A DNA stretch of 64,000 bases from an uncultured Kiritimatiellota bacterium (GTDB taxonomy: Bacteria; Verrucomicrobiota; Kiritimatiellia; RFP12; UBA1067), in assembly GCA_934635045.1 (NCBI GenBank), contig CAKTZA010000002.1, positions 35,541 to 99,540 on the forward strand, in the 5' to 3' direction. Within the stretch, counting starts at the first letter, position 1; every line of letters starts with the position of its first letter. The translations under genes and the position numbers were made by a program. Under the pieces are notes generated by a model. It was not told where the DNA came from and made no database searches. It was given only the letters and a program-made list of their open reading frames with translations. Shown here in pieces: positions 18,701 through 27,700 of the stretch.

Positions 18701-19341
18701 GACGGCACGGACAGCACCGGCTTCTTCAGCGGCTTCCAGGTGGCCGTCGGCAGATCAGTGACCGTCAAGTCCGAGATCTCGACGTCCTCGTTCCAGGAGT
18801 AGAAGGACACGTGCGAGAACGGCCCCAGCGCCTTCGGCTCCATCATGACGCGGCGTCCGTCGATCGAGACGGCGAAGCCGTGTTCCGTGAAGTCGAATGC
18901 GATTCGGTAGGGATGCGGCGAGGCGCTCGGCGGCGCGGTGAACTTCGGCTTCTGGTCCACGCCGAACGAGCGCAGGAGCAGCGTCCCGCGCGGCGAGGTG
19001 AAGTCGAGCCAGAACCCCGAGCCGTCCGCCCGGAACGTCGCGGTGTTCCCCGCCGCGTCGCGGCCCGAGATTCCCCAGTGATGGCCCGGCGCGCCGGGAC
19101 GTGATCCGTGCTGCCGCGCGACGAGCGAAAGGCGAAACCGCTTGCCCGTGCAGTCGGGCAACCCCTTGAGGCTGTTGATGCCGCCGTACATGCCCTTCGA
19201 CCGGACCGACCGCCCGTCCGCGCTGACGACCCAAGCCTTCCGGAGGTTCGGCCCGATGTCCGCCGCCGTCCGAAAGTCGACGGCCCCGCCCGACGCCGCA
19301 GCCGACGCAACCCCGAAAAGAATTCCGCATACGATTCTCAT
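15736..19341 (-). CDS. Large secreted LamG / uncharacterised TIM-barrel-like protein (paralogue of 11055-14861)
   Basis: 1201 residues from MRIVCGILFGVASAAASG; this start was chosen over the upstream ATG at 19359 because the two sister genes begin with the same MRIxCGIL signal peptide. Residues 20-220 are a DUF1080-like concanavalin sandwich (YRIAFDFTEHGFAVSIDGRR). A LamG domain (RFFVNGLPYNTGFTAGERF) follows, then Ig-like repeats, then the same core as its paralogue: HSDEDQTFYNNLNVDTVG, RYLKYTGQNALNY and DWTMAQFVRETRTRLP. It ends shortly after SLGSEDVVREFAKAYCALPQ and a beta-domain and lacks the malectin-like C-terminus. The shared core suggests an unassigned glycosidase family; the reaction is not known. 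Fold-back elements lie on both sides. Confidence 0.75.
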   Translation of the reverse strand: MRIVCGILFGVASAAASGGAVDFRTAADIGPNLRKAWVVSADGRSVRSKGMYGGINSLKGLPDCTGKRFRLSLVARQHGSRPGAPGHHWGISGRDAAGNTATFRADGSGFWLDFTSPRGTLLLRSFGVDQKPKFTAPPSASPHPYRIAFDFTEHGFAVSIDGRRVMMEPKALGPFSHVSFYSWNEDVEISDLTVTDLPTATWKPLKKPVLSVPSATPEDRATNRVYALDAPLSGEAGAVMYWVRRDVNGYVCDFLDATNGVVLSTGLSVPWATFKVRTESGKALDFVRRTPRANGDGDWVHLAFAWFPTGQARFFVNGLPYNTGFTAGERFSWLMFGNDLAQARTVRFRTGTNRRLAPAVEDFRVYRREVPNREIVAAYRARMPFDLVFEESVFPSGEPVRVTAKIAPGGTFTLPNPVEAATNVTGTADIELEVRRCRHECKDPKYPAKVTRRWTEPVPNGVTRLAGLRVDATRDLATRPLVLPEAGDYVLVARVSVPGLGGASPYQRTLTFSAAPVRRLADVPPSDAAWQTGERLWSRTFAQPSDMPLRKGEARPATSAAGTYLEAGSENGDRMSCVIGLAPRWVGKPLLLEIDWPDDKPRSMGLYLYKPTNGYGTNIRDRLQGGIQAGAEYPNTGRMQTQRYLVFFAATNMLFEARTMITNFPAAVAQIRLSALVEPLPVLAVRAPKGYAPRRFGHSDEDQTFYNNLNVDTVGSSTAAVLPELVRYLKYTGQNALNYSIARYTYTYGPVEGSEGNGMFPYREGEIGHMIRTLGANGIGVDAAVQLGGLPQAQWFHLSETEMDRRGALSYDFEGRSPDLYVNGAQQANFIHPWARAKFFEYVGGLIRANATNGVMAVTYPLRYSFGAFRSLKLGYEDWTMAQFVRETRTRLPKKTCGRLAGASRYGARYDFLTATNTPAVRDAWLRWRAGKVTAFAAELAAFLRTANPNLKLIIGLGQADDADAAEAYVENGLDFDALAKIPNLGFGVSRGVTQARWRLFRGYPALPSGEANYRRQLETIRARSGAVASVICNGSYFETRVNTLDPKAYDCVFQDADIKPWGRHFLKELVRAVAHGDAQSVYTGQQPLGSLGSEDVVREFAKAYCALPQVPFADVPSGVAALVARQFKAKDGTYLYLANTAGESVKAKLAFRQQGLFARVSCEDLSTGARLKGRAVALKPYELKSFFLPGDNALVKVEKD

Positions 19342-19368
19342 TTTACTTTTCAGTTCCATTCAGATTTG

Positions 19369-22300
19369 TCATGTTGAAGACCGAGCCGCCGTTCTGGCGC
19401 TGTCGCGCGACCACGAAACGCATCTGCCGCGCGCTCGCCTGACGGCGAGTGACTGGGCCGAGCCGTCGCCGCATCCCAAGCCTGACGGCTTGATGCGTCG
19501 CCGACACGCCCCAGCCAGCCCTTCGGGCAGACGCGCGGCAGACGCGGCACGAACGCCGGCCTTCGGGCGGACACGAACACGCGACAACCGTCCGTCGAAA
19601 CACGAAAGGCTTATGCACCCACCTCGACGCTTCAAAGAGCGAAGTCCCTTACATAAGCCTACATGCGGAGGCCGAAGCAACGAAAGTTTCACACGGAGTG
19701 TCGTATCCCCCGAACGCCGTGAGCCGCGTAAGCGGTCGCTCGAGGGGTGAGGCACGGAGAAAGGCTCAAACAGCCGCTCACGCCACCCAATCACCAGACC
19801 GTGCCGGAACTCCGTGGCTCCGTGCCTCCGTGTGAGACTATGCGAATCAACCTGAGCTTCAACCGTCAAGCCAATTGGCCTCTTATGCAAATTCATCGTT
19901 CGAGCAGAGATGCGAAGCCTTTTCGTGCTTCGACGGACGAGCGGACAGTTTTCGTGTCCGCGCCTTGCGCGGCGTTCGTGCCGACGCGGCCGCGAAGCCC
20001 CGGAGGGGGAGGACGCGCGAGCGGCGGCGGACGATGCCGCAGGCATCAGGCCCGACGCCGTTCGCGTGGCCTCAATCGCGCCCCGCGCGATTTCGCGGCT
20101 GTGTCGTTTCGTGGTCGGCGGCGCAGCCGCTCGACAAGCGTGCGCGACAAGAGGTCTCCAAGCCTTGAGGACGCTCCAGGACGCGAGCGCCCGCACGTAG
20201 TGATGGCCGCATTCCGCCTCGTCGAACGGGTTGCGCTTCACGCCGTCATAGCGCGCACGAATGTCGGCGACGACCCGTTCGGCAGCCGCCCAGTCGCCAG
20301 CCTGCGCCAAGAGCGCCGCGACGACGTACTCAAAGCCCGTCATCGTCTCGCGGTAGTAGGGAAACGGCGAGCGCGGCAGACGCCCCGGCGGATACCACGC
20401 CATCCGCAGGGACGTCTCGCCCGCAAGCGCATACGACCGCATCGGGTTGAACGTCGCATCGTCCGGTGCCTTGCGGCACTTCTCCAGAATCGTCGCGAGC
20501 GTCGTCCGCGCATGTGCCGGATCCGCGACAGGCCCCAGTCCCACCGCGCGCGCGGCGAAGTCGCCGACAAGCTGATCGACGAGACAGCCCGCGCCCAGCT
20601 GAAAGTCGGGGTTCGTCAGGTCTTTCGCGCCCATCGTCGGATCGCGCAGACCATCCGCGACCTTGCCTTTCGGCGGCACGATGCGATGTTCGTAGTAGCG
20701 ACCGTTGAACAGGTTCCGCTCCGTCCACGCCGCGCCGCGCGCCGCCAAGGCGCGGCAGTCCGCCGCAAATTCCCTTTCGCCGCAGGCATCGGCCATCTCG
20801 GCGGACGCCTTCAGGGCGGCGAGGTAAAGGAACTCCATCTGCGGATTCGGCCCGTAGTATTCGACATCCATCGTATTGTGCTGGCACCCTTCCATGACGC
20901 CGTCACGGTCGGCATCCCAGCCTCCCTCAATCCACGCGAAGGCGAGCGCCCGGCGGATGGCCGGCCCCGTCTTCCGCAGCCAGTCGCGGTCACCCGTCTT
21001 CCGTCCGTATTCATAGGCCTTGACGATCGTCTGCATCTGCCCGTCCGCACAGGCGACGCCAAGGCCGTTCGTGTTCGCCGCGAGCGGCAGTTCGACACGG
21101 AAGCGCATGTGCCCGTTCGGCCTGAGCTGAGGGCCAAAGGCGTTGTCGAGCATCGAGCGCGCGAGCTCCGGCCACAGGTCGACGAGGCAGTGTTCATACC
21201 CCCAGACGTGCGTGCAGCTGCCAAAACAGCTGCCTTCGCGATCCATGCACCCTTCCCAGCCGAAGAAATGCCCGTCCGGCGTCCGAAAGCACGTCTCGCT
21301 CCGCAGCGCCGGGAGGTTGAAGAGCGCGGCTTCCTTGACGACGGCGGGCGCGGACGTCTCCAGCACGTCCTTCACGAAAGCGACCGTTGCCGCCTCCAGC
21401 TCCGGCAGGGACTGCCACAGTCGCGCGGCGGCGGCCGCCGCCGTCGGATGGCGCGTCGCATACCAGTTGCCGATGCGGTCTTCGGGCTTGGGGTTCTGCA
21501 GGTCGGCGTGCCACCGCAGGCGGTTCGGGAAACGCCACGCGAGGACAAACGGAACCGACCGCTCTTCACCGGGCTTTAGCTCGATCGCCACACACACTTG
21601 CGCGAGGTGCGTCGGACATGTCGCCGTCGAGTCGCTCTTCGGCGTGTCGCCGACGTCGCCCTGCGCGACAAGACGCGACCAGGCGCGATCCATCGCGACG
21701 CCCCAGCCCGGCTCGCGGAGATCCGTGGCCGTCGTCACCGATCCCGCCGTCCGAGGCGCCAAGAGCGCACATTCGCCATCCGACGGATGCAGGGGGAAGA
21801 GCCGGTTCTTGCCCGCAAGGACGACGCCCGTCAACTCGTCCGCCGAACAGGCCGCCTCGTGCCGCGCGGCCACTCGGTCATTCGGGGCTTCGCCCGGCAC
21901 GACACCGGCGAAATTGACGAGCGTCGCGGCGACCGAGACCTTCAGGGGGCTTCCTGTCGTGTTCTTGAGACGCCACCGCAAGAGGACGGCCGGAAGGCCA
22001 CTCGCGTCCGCGTCGCCGGGCACAAGCGGATTCATCGCCTCAAGGCGCGCCTCGACCGGCACGTTCGGATCGGTGAGCGCGACCTGGGCGAGCGGATACG
22101 CCGCCTGGAAGACGGCCTTCGCGAAACGCGGAAACCCCGCATTCGGCGCACGGCAGCCGAGGGCACCGTCAAACTCGTCCGGGAAGAGCGGCCCTTCCAG
22201 AAGACGCGCCGCCTTCTGCCCGTCCGCCGTTTCCCAGCGCAGGACGAAGGACGGATGGAAGACGGGCGTCCAGTTGGACGTCGCGGGCGTGAAGCCTTTC

Positions 22301-22545
22301 GCCGGACGGTTCTGCACCTCCCAGTCGACGAGGCCGCCGCGTCCCGAAAGCGAGATCGTGCCCGTGCCGAGGCCGCCCAAGGGCATCTTGACCTGCCGCA
22401 GGGCCGCGCCCGTGTAGGTCTTGAGAACGGGCCACGCGGACACGCCGCCATTCGCCCTTTCGGCGACCGCCGCCAAAGCCGCAGCCCCTTCGCCCGATGC
22501 CGCAACCGACGCCACCCCGAAAAGAATTCCGCACAAGATTCTCAT
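19369..22545 (-). CDS. GH116-like beta-glycosidase with a C-terminus captured from a repeat element
   Basis: A 1058-codon frame starting MRILCGILFGVASVAASG (signal peptide). Residues about 55-330 match the GH116 N-terminal domain (MPLGGLGTGTISLSGRG, VDWEVQNRP). Residues 400-800 match the (alpha/alpha)6 catalytic domain: GWEGCMDREGSCFGSCTHVW, DRDGVMEGCQHNTMDVEYYG, and DEAECGHHYVRALASWSVL. GH116 enzymes are retaining beta-glucosidases/xylosidases. From about residue 806 the frame leaves the family and follows the fold-back element (PTTKRHSREIARGAIEATR...) to the stop at 19369. About 805 residues are therefore native and about 253 repeat-derived; any native C-terminal segment past the ASW motif is missing. 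The enzyme may be active, truncated or on the way to a pseudogene. The upstream leader duplicates that of the gene at 19341. Confidence 0.82.
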   Translation of the reverse strand: MRILCGILFGVASVAASGEGAAALAAVAERANGGVSAWPVLKTYTGAALRQVKMPLGGLGTGTISLSGRGGLVDWEVQNRPAKGFTPATSNWTPVFHPSFVLRWETADGQKAARLLEGPLFPDEFDGALGCRAPNAGFPRFAKAVFQAAYPLAQVALTDPNVPVEARLEAMNPLVPGDADASGLPAVLLRWRLKNTTGSPLKVSVAATLVNFAGVVPGEAPNDRVAARHEAACSADELTGVVLAGKNRLFPLHPSDGECALLAPRTAGSVTTATDLREPGWGVAMDRAWSRLVAQGDVGDTPKSDSTATCPTHLAQVCVAIELKPGEERSVPFVLAWRFPNRLRWHADLQNPKPEDRIGNWYATRHPTAAAAAARLWQSLPELEAATVAFVKDVLETSAPAVVKEAALFNLPALRSETCFRTPDGHFFGWEGCMDREGSCFGSCTHVWGYEHCLVDLWPELARSMLDNAFGPQLRPNGHMRFRVELPLAANTNGLGVACADGQMQTIVKAYEYGRKTGDRDWLRKTGPAIRRALAFAWIEGGWDADRDGVMEGCQHNTMDVEYYGPNPQMEFLYLAALKASAEMADACGEREFAADCRALAARGAAWTERNLFNGRYYEHRIVPPKGKVADGLRDPTMGAKDLTNPDFQLGAGCLVDQLVGDFAARAVGLGPVADPAHARTTLATILEKCRKAPDDATFNPMRSYALAGETSLRMAWYPPGRLPRSPFPYYRETMTGFEYVVAALLAQAGDWAAAERVVADIRARYDGVKRNPFDEAECGHHYVRALASWSVLKAWRPLVAHACRAAAPPTTKRHSREIARGAIEATRTASGLMPAASSAAARASSPSGASRPRRHERRARRGHENCPLVRRSTKRLRISARTMNLHKRPIGLTVEAQVDSHSLTRRHGATEFRHGLVIGWRERLFEPFSVPHPSSDRLRGSRRSGDTTLRVKLSLLRPPHVGLCKGLRSLKRRGGCISLSCFDGRLSRVRVRPKAGVRAASAARLPEGLAGACRRRIKPSGLGCGDGSAQSLAVRRARGRCVSWSRDSARTAARSST
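19396..20130. mobile_element. Fold-back/MITE-like element, copy 3, fused to the GH116 frame
   Basis: 735 bp with the full set of inverted arms. Its right end (TTTCGTGGTCGGCGGCGCAG, ending near 20130) cuts into the GH116 reading frame. It supplies the last ~253 codons of that frame and its stop at 19369. Its left flank (about 19341-19395) is nearly identical to that of copy 4. Confidence 0.85.
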
Positions 22546-22600
22546 CTTACTTTTCAGTTCCCTTCAGATTTGTCATGTTGAAGACCGAGCCGCCGTTCTA

Positions 22601-23260
22601 GCGCTGTCGCGCGACCACGAAACGCATCTGCCGCGCGCTCGCCTGACGGCGAGTGACTGGGCCGAGCCGTCGCCGCATCCCAAGCCTGACGGCTTGATGC
22701 GTCGCCGACACGCCCCAGCCAGCCCTTCGGGCAGACGCGCGGCAGACGCGGCACGAACGCCGGCCTGCGGCCGGACACGAACGCGCGGCAACCGTCCGTC
22801 GAACCACGAAAGGCTCACGCCCCCACCTCGACGCTTCAAAGAGAGAAATGTCCCGCATGAGCCTACGTACTGACATCGAAACGCGGAGAAAACCTCAAAC
22901 AGCCGCTCACGCCACCCAATCACCAGACCGTGCCGGAACTCCGTGGCTCCGTGCCTCCGTGTGAGACTATGCGAATCAACCTGAGCTTCAACCGTCAAGC
23001 CAATTGGCCTCTTATGCAAATTCATCGTTCGAGCAGAGATGCGAAGCCTTTTCGTGCTTCGACGGACGAGCGGACAGTTTTCGTGTCCGCGCCTTGCGCG
23101 GCGTTCGTGCCGACGCGGCCGCGAAGCCCCGGAGGGGGAGGACGCGCGAGCGGCGGCGGACGATGCCGCAGGCATCAGGCCCGACGCCGTTCGCGTGGCC
23201 TCAATCGCGCCACGCGCGATTTCGCGGCTGCGTCGTTTCGTGGTCTGCGGCGTAGCCGCC
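22601..23260. mobile_element. Fold-back/MITE-like element, copy 4
   Basis: 660 bp between the GH116 gene and the 3' end of the metallophosphoesterase gene. It has the same outer arms and inner hairpin block as copies 2 and 3, but the left-arm TCACACGGAG block is deleted around 22880. The minus-strand frame 23325-22573 is open throughout. Confidence 0.85.
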
Positions 23261-23308
23261 CGCAACGGTTGTCTCATTCTCGCGTCCACGATCCGATCCC
23301 TACCTCCC

Positions 23309-24748
23309 TCACACAAGCGGATCATAGCGCATCCAGTCCGACGCGATGGGCGCGCCCGGCGTTCCGAACGTGTTGTACGGCGTCACGACGGCGCGCGCCT
23401 GCCACCGGAACGGCACAAGCGACCGCGCAAAAGCACAGCGGTTCACCGCGACATCCTGCCCTTCCGGCAACAGCGCGCCGACCGAGTAGACGCGCTTTTC
23501 CTGCGCGACACGCGCGACGTCCGCCGTCCTGACCTCCAGCCGCACGCTGAAGTCGAGCGCGCGCGCCGCCGACGCCGAGCCGTGCAGTGGCGGAAACGTC
23601 ACGTCCAGCCACGCGCCCTTCTCCGTCTTCCGCTCGGTGACGCAGGGCCGCACGTCCGTCGGGAAGCGCGGCGGCGGACACGTCGCGCGGCGACTCTCGA
23701 TCGCGTAGGGCCGGCCGCGCGCAATCGGCCACGGCAGGACCCAGTCCGGCCCCAACGCCGCGCCGAGCCGGAAGTCGCGACGCCGGATGACGATCTCATC
23801 GTCGTAGACCTCGACAATCATCCCCTGCTTCGGCAAGTCCGTGTCCACGCAGCCGACGGCCTCCCGGTCGCCCGACCAGCCGAAGTTGTCCCGCCCCGGC
23901 AACGCGCCCGCCATCGCCCCGCTCGGACACGCGGACGTCCCGATGGACGTGAACGCGCCCTGCCAAATCGAGCGCTCGTCCGTCAGCGTGAAATGCGAAT
24001 GCCCCGAAAAGGCGATGCCGTTCGGAAACGCAGCCAACCAAGGCGTCGCGAGGCCCGCATCGTCCGTGCCCCAGCCCTCGATCACGCCGTCCGTCAGGCC
24101 CGCGTAGCACGTGCCTTGCGGATGGTTGTGCTGGACGAAGAAGAACGGCTTCTCGCCGGCGAGTTCGCGCCCGTGCGCGCGGAAGAAGTCCGGCAACGGG
24201 TCCTTCTCCTTCAGCATCCGGCTGTGCCAGTGGTTCAGCACGACCTTGTAGCCCTTGACTTCCTTCAGGACGACTGGCGCGAACGGCTCGCCGAACAGCT
24301 CCGGCCACATCTTCGCACGGTTGAAGACGTAGCTTTCCGTCACCGTCGCGGGATCGGGCGTCGCGTTCACTTTCGGCCATTCGGGACGGTGGTAGAACCA
24401 GCCGTCGACATCGTGGTTGCCCGTGATGAACAGGCGCTCGACAGGCTCGCCATCCGACCGCCGCCCATTCGGGAAGGCCTCGTTCCAGACGTCCGCAACG
24501 ACTTTCAGCTCCGCAAAGACGCCATTGAAGCCGAGGTCGCCAGCGATGACGACGCCGTCCACCCGTTCGGCGTCAAACGTCCGCAAGGCCGCGCGAAACC
24601 AGTTCGACCGCTCGCGCGACGGCACGTGGATGTCGGAGATGACGCCCAGCTTCAGGCGCAGCGCCGCGCGACGTGTCGCGCCCCGCAGGGAAAAAGGCAA
24701 CGTGCCGACAGCGGCCAGCGCGCCCAGCGAAAACGTCCGCCGCGTCAT
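23309..24748 (-). CDS. Secreted calcineurin-like metallophosphoesterase
   Basis: 479 residues. The N-terminus MTRRTFSLGALAAVGTLPFS looks like a Tat-type (RR) signal. The four metal-binding blocks are visible: SDIHVPS (Asp39, His41), AGDLGFNG, TGNHDVDG, and FSGHSHFTL near residue 250. A C-terminal beta-domain follows. It is a phosphoester hydrolase of unknown substrate; in glycan loci such proteins may remove phosphate or cyclic phosphodiester groups. The ATG at 24748 overlaps the stop of the GH106-esterase gene in an ATGA tetranucleotide, so translation is probably coupled. It is the last gene of the six-gene operon that begins at 39516; a fold-back element follows it. Confidence 0.9.
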   Translation of the reverse strand: MTRRTFSLGALAAVGTLPFSLRGATRRAALRLKLGVISDIHVPSRERSNWFRAALRTFDAERVDGVVIAGDLGFNGVFAELKVVADVWNEAFPNGRRSDGEPVERLFITGNHDVDGWFYHRPEWPKVNATPDPATVTESYVFNRAKMWPELFGEPFAPVVLKEVKGYKVVLNHWHSRMLKEKDPLPDFFRAHGRELAGEKPFFFVQHNHPQGTCYAGLTDGVIEGWGTDDAGLATPWLAAFPNGIAFSGHSHFTLTDERSIWQGAFTSIGTSACPSGAMAGALPGRDNFGWSGDREAVGCVDTDLPKQGMIVEVYDDEIVIRRRDFRLGAALGPDWVLPWPIARGRPYAIESRRATCPPPRFPTDVRPCVTERKTEKGAWLDVTFPPLHGSASAARALDFSVRLEVRTADVARVAQEKRVYSVGALLPEGQDVAVNRCAFARSLVPFRWQARAVVTPYNTFGTPGAPIASDWMRYDPLV

Positions 24749-27700
24749 TTCGCCCCCTCCGCCTTCACGTCGACCCGGAACCCGAAGACCGGCAGCCCGT
24801 CGTCCGCACGGCAGAAGTTCGGCGCCGGATGGAAGCTCGTGTAGGCGTACTGCACCGCCGTCGGCGCGGCGACCTCCGGCGACGCGACGCGCACCGTCGC
24901 GTCCGGTCGCAGCTCGGCCTCGGCCCAGAACCAGCGGCCCGCCGCGTCCTTCAGCGCCCACAGCCGCTCGTTGAACGCGCCGCCGCGCGCCGTCAGCCCC
25001 GCGCCCGTGTCGCGGAACGAGACGACCACTGCCGCGCCGTCGCGCACCGCCGCCTTCACGCGAGGGCCCGGACGCTTCGCCGCGTCGCCGTAGGCCACGC
25101 GCAGCGCCTCGTGCGCAAGCCGCTCGCCGACGGTCCTCTTGTCCTTCGGATGGATGTCGGAATGCTCGCCGACGTCGAACGTGCAGGCGACGCCCGTGTG
25201 CGGACAGTCGAGAAAGTCGCTCTGCATCTGGCGGAACGCGGCGTAGCCGACGACCTTCCAGCCCTCCGTCTTCCAGTCGGCGTTCAGGTCAAACGACTTC
25301 CAGAAGTCGTCCGGCAGCGGATGCTCCGGGTTGTGGCGGTAGTAGGACGAAAGCGCCGTCAGGCAGAACGGCAGCGCCTCGTCGCGCCACGCGGCGCGCC
25401 AACCGTCGATCAGTTCCTTCTGGAGCTTCCGGTAGCGTTCGGCGTCGCCCGCGTCGGATTCGCCCTGGTACCAGATGACGCCTTTCACGTTCAGCGCCGT
25501 CACGGGCGCGAGCATGGCGTTCCAGTACGCGCCGGACGCGGGCAGCCACGACGCGATCGCGCTCCCGCCCCAGTTCGCGTGGACAAGGCCGATCGGCACT
25601 TTCCGCCCGCCTTCGCGCAGGACGCGCCGCAGGCTGTCGGCGAAGTAGAACCCGACGGCGGACGTGTTCGCGACGGCCTCCGTCGACGTGAGCGGACGCC
25701 ACGCGGGCCGTCCCGAGAGCGTGTGGCACGGCCCTTCGGCGCAGGCCGCGTTCGCGACGCGCAGCAGCCGGATGCCATCGTCCCGGTAGGATACCGCAAT
25801 CTTGTCGCCGTCCTTCAGGCGCGTGTAGGGCCGCGCCGGATCCCAGACGGGGAACTCCATGTTGCTCTGTCCCGTCGCGAGCCATACGTCGCCGACGAGG
25901 ATGTCGGTGAAGACGAACTGCGGCCCGCGGCTCGGCTGTGTCGCAAACGTCATCGTGTACGGCCCGCCGGCCCGTTCCGCCGGAAACGCGAGCGTCCATT
26001 CGCCGTTGGCCGACGCCTTCGCCAGGACCTTGACGCCATGGAAGTTTCCTTCGACGTCCGCGCCCGCCGGCGCCGTGCCCGTCACGCGAATCGGCTTGCC
26101 GCGCTGCACGACCATGTGGCTGCCGTAGACATTGCGCACCGTAAACGGAACGCCACATTCTCTCCGTGCCTCCGTCCCTCCGTGTGAACCCTCGCTGAAC
26201 CGCACGGGGCCGATCAGGCCGGACGGCAGGTAGGGGTGGCCCGCGTTCGGCCCCGCCAGAACCCAACGCCCGAGCGACTTGCCGTTGCCGCGCGCCTCGT
26301 AGACGAGCGCATTGAGCCATGTCGTGGTCACGCGCACCTCCAGCTCGTTCCGCCCCGCCTTCACGGCCGATGCCGGAATCCGGCAGGCGTTCGGCGCCGT
26401 CCAGAGCGTCGCGACCGGCGTGCCGTTCACGGCGACCTCGGCCACCGTCTCGACGCGGCCGAGATCCAGGTCCAGCGCGTGCGGTTCGCGGCAGTCGAAG
26501 GTCGCCCGATAGACGCACGTGCCCGAAAAGCCGCGCACTTCCTCCGGCACGTTCGGCAGTTCCGCGAGCGACTTCAGATCCTTCAGCGCGAACGGCTCGC
26601 ACGTCACGCCGTGGCCGGACGGAAACGCCACCGTCCAGTCCGACAGGGCGACGGACGGCCCGTCCGCCGCGTCCGACGCGGCCACCGTCGTTCCCTTGGG
26701 CGGCCGCGCGTCGCCAAACAGCACGAAGCACGACTCGTTCGCCGCGAGGCGCAACGCGACCTCCGTCCGCCCGCCAACCGTGCGCGCCTCGGCCGCACGC
26801 ACCGTCCCAGAAACGGGATCGTAGACGCGCGGATTCCCCGTCGCGGCGAACGTCACGCGCCCGTCGAACGGCGTGTCCGCCTGTCGGGGGCAGACGAAGA
26901 AGACCGCCCCGCTTCCGACAGCCCGCTTCAGCCACAGGACATCCCCCTCGACCGTGCGGCCGGCGGCACGGCAGACCTCCGACAGCGCGTCCGCATCGCT
27001 GCGCACGATCCGCGCGCCCGCCCGCTCCAGTTCGGCGAACCGCTTCGCCGTCGCGGGCAGAAGCGCCACGCTGTCCGGCACGTAGACGAACCGCCAGGAG
27101 GCCCCTTCGGACGTGACGAGCCGTCCGTCCCGCACCGACAGCCGTTCCAACAAGGTGTCCTGGTTGAGGAAATCAAAGGAAAGTCCGTCCTGGTACGGGG
27201 CGGCCTCCCCGTCCGGCCGCGCGTCCAAGTCGTCGCCGAGATACCAGAGAAAGTCGTTCGCGGGCGCACCCGCCTCCAGGAGCGCGTTGCACCGCGTCAG
27301 GTAGGCGGAGAAATGCCGCATCTGCGGCCACCACGTCTGCGTGCGCAGGAACGGTGAGCCGATGCCCTGTCCGAAGCTGGTGCCGGGACGCCGCTCCGCG
27401 CCCTTCGCGTACGGATTGTGCGTGTAGGTATGGAAGACGAGGTGCGTCACGCCGCGCGCGAGGTGTTCGTCGGCGATGCGCTTGAAGAGACGCGGCGACT
27501 CGTTCCAGCTCAGCTCAAAGCTCGTGAACGCCTCCGCCGCGACACGCCGCTTGCCGTACAGGTGCGCCGCCGAGACGCAGGGACGCACCGGCTTGTTCTG
27601 CCAGCTGCCGACATAGCCGTCGTCGCGGTGCGGATACCAGAACTCGCACATTGGCGTGTCGGCCCATTTCCAGTAGCGCAGGATGTCCCCCGGCAGGACG

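Noticed and set aside
10442..23260. Fold-back copies as insertion sequences with a transposase
   Set aside because: None of the frames inside them has transposase motifs, and no target-site duplication was found by eye.
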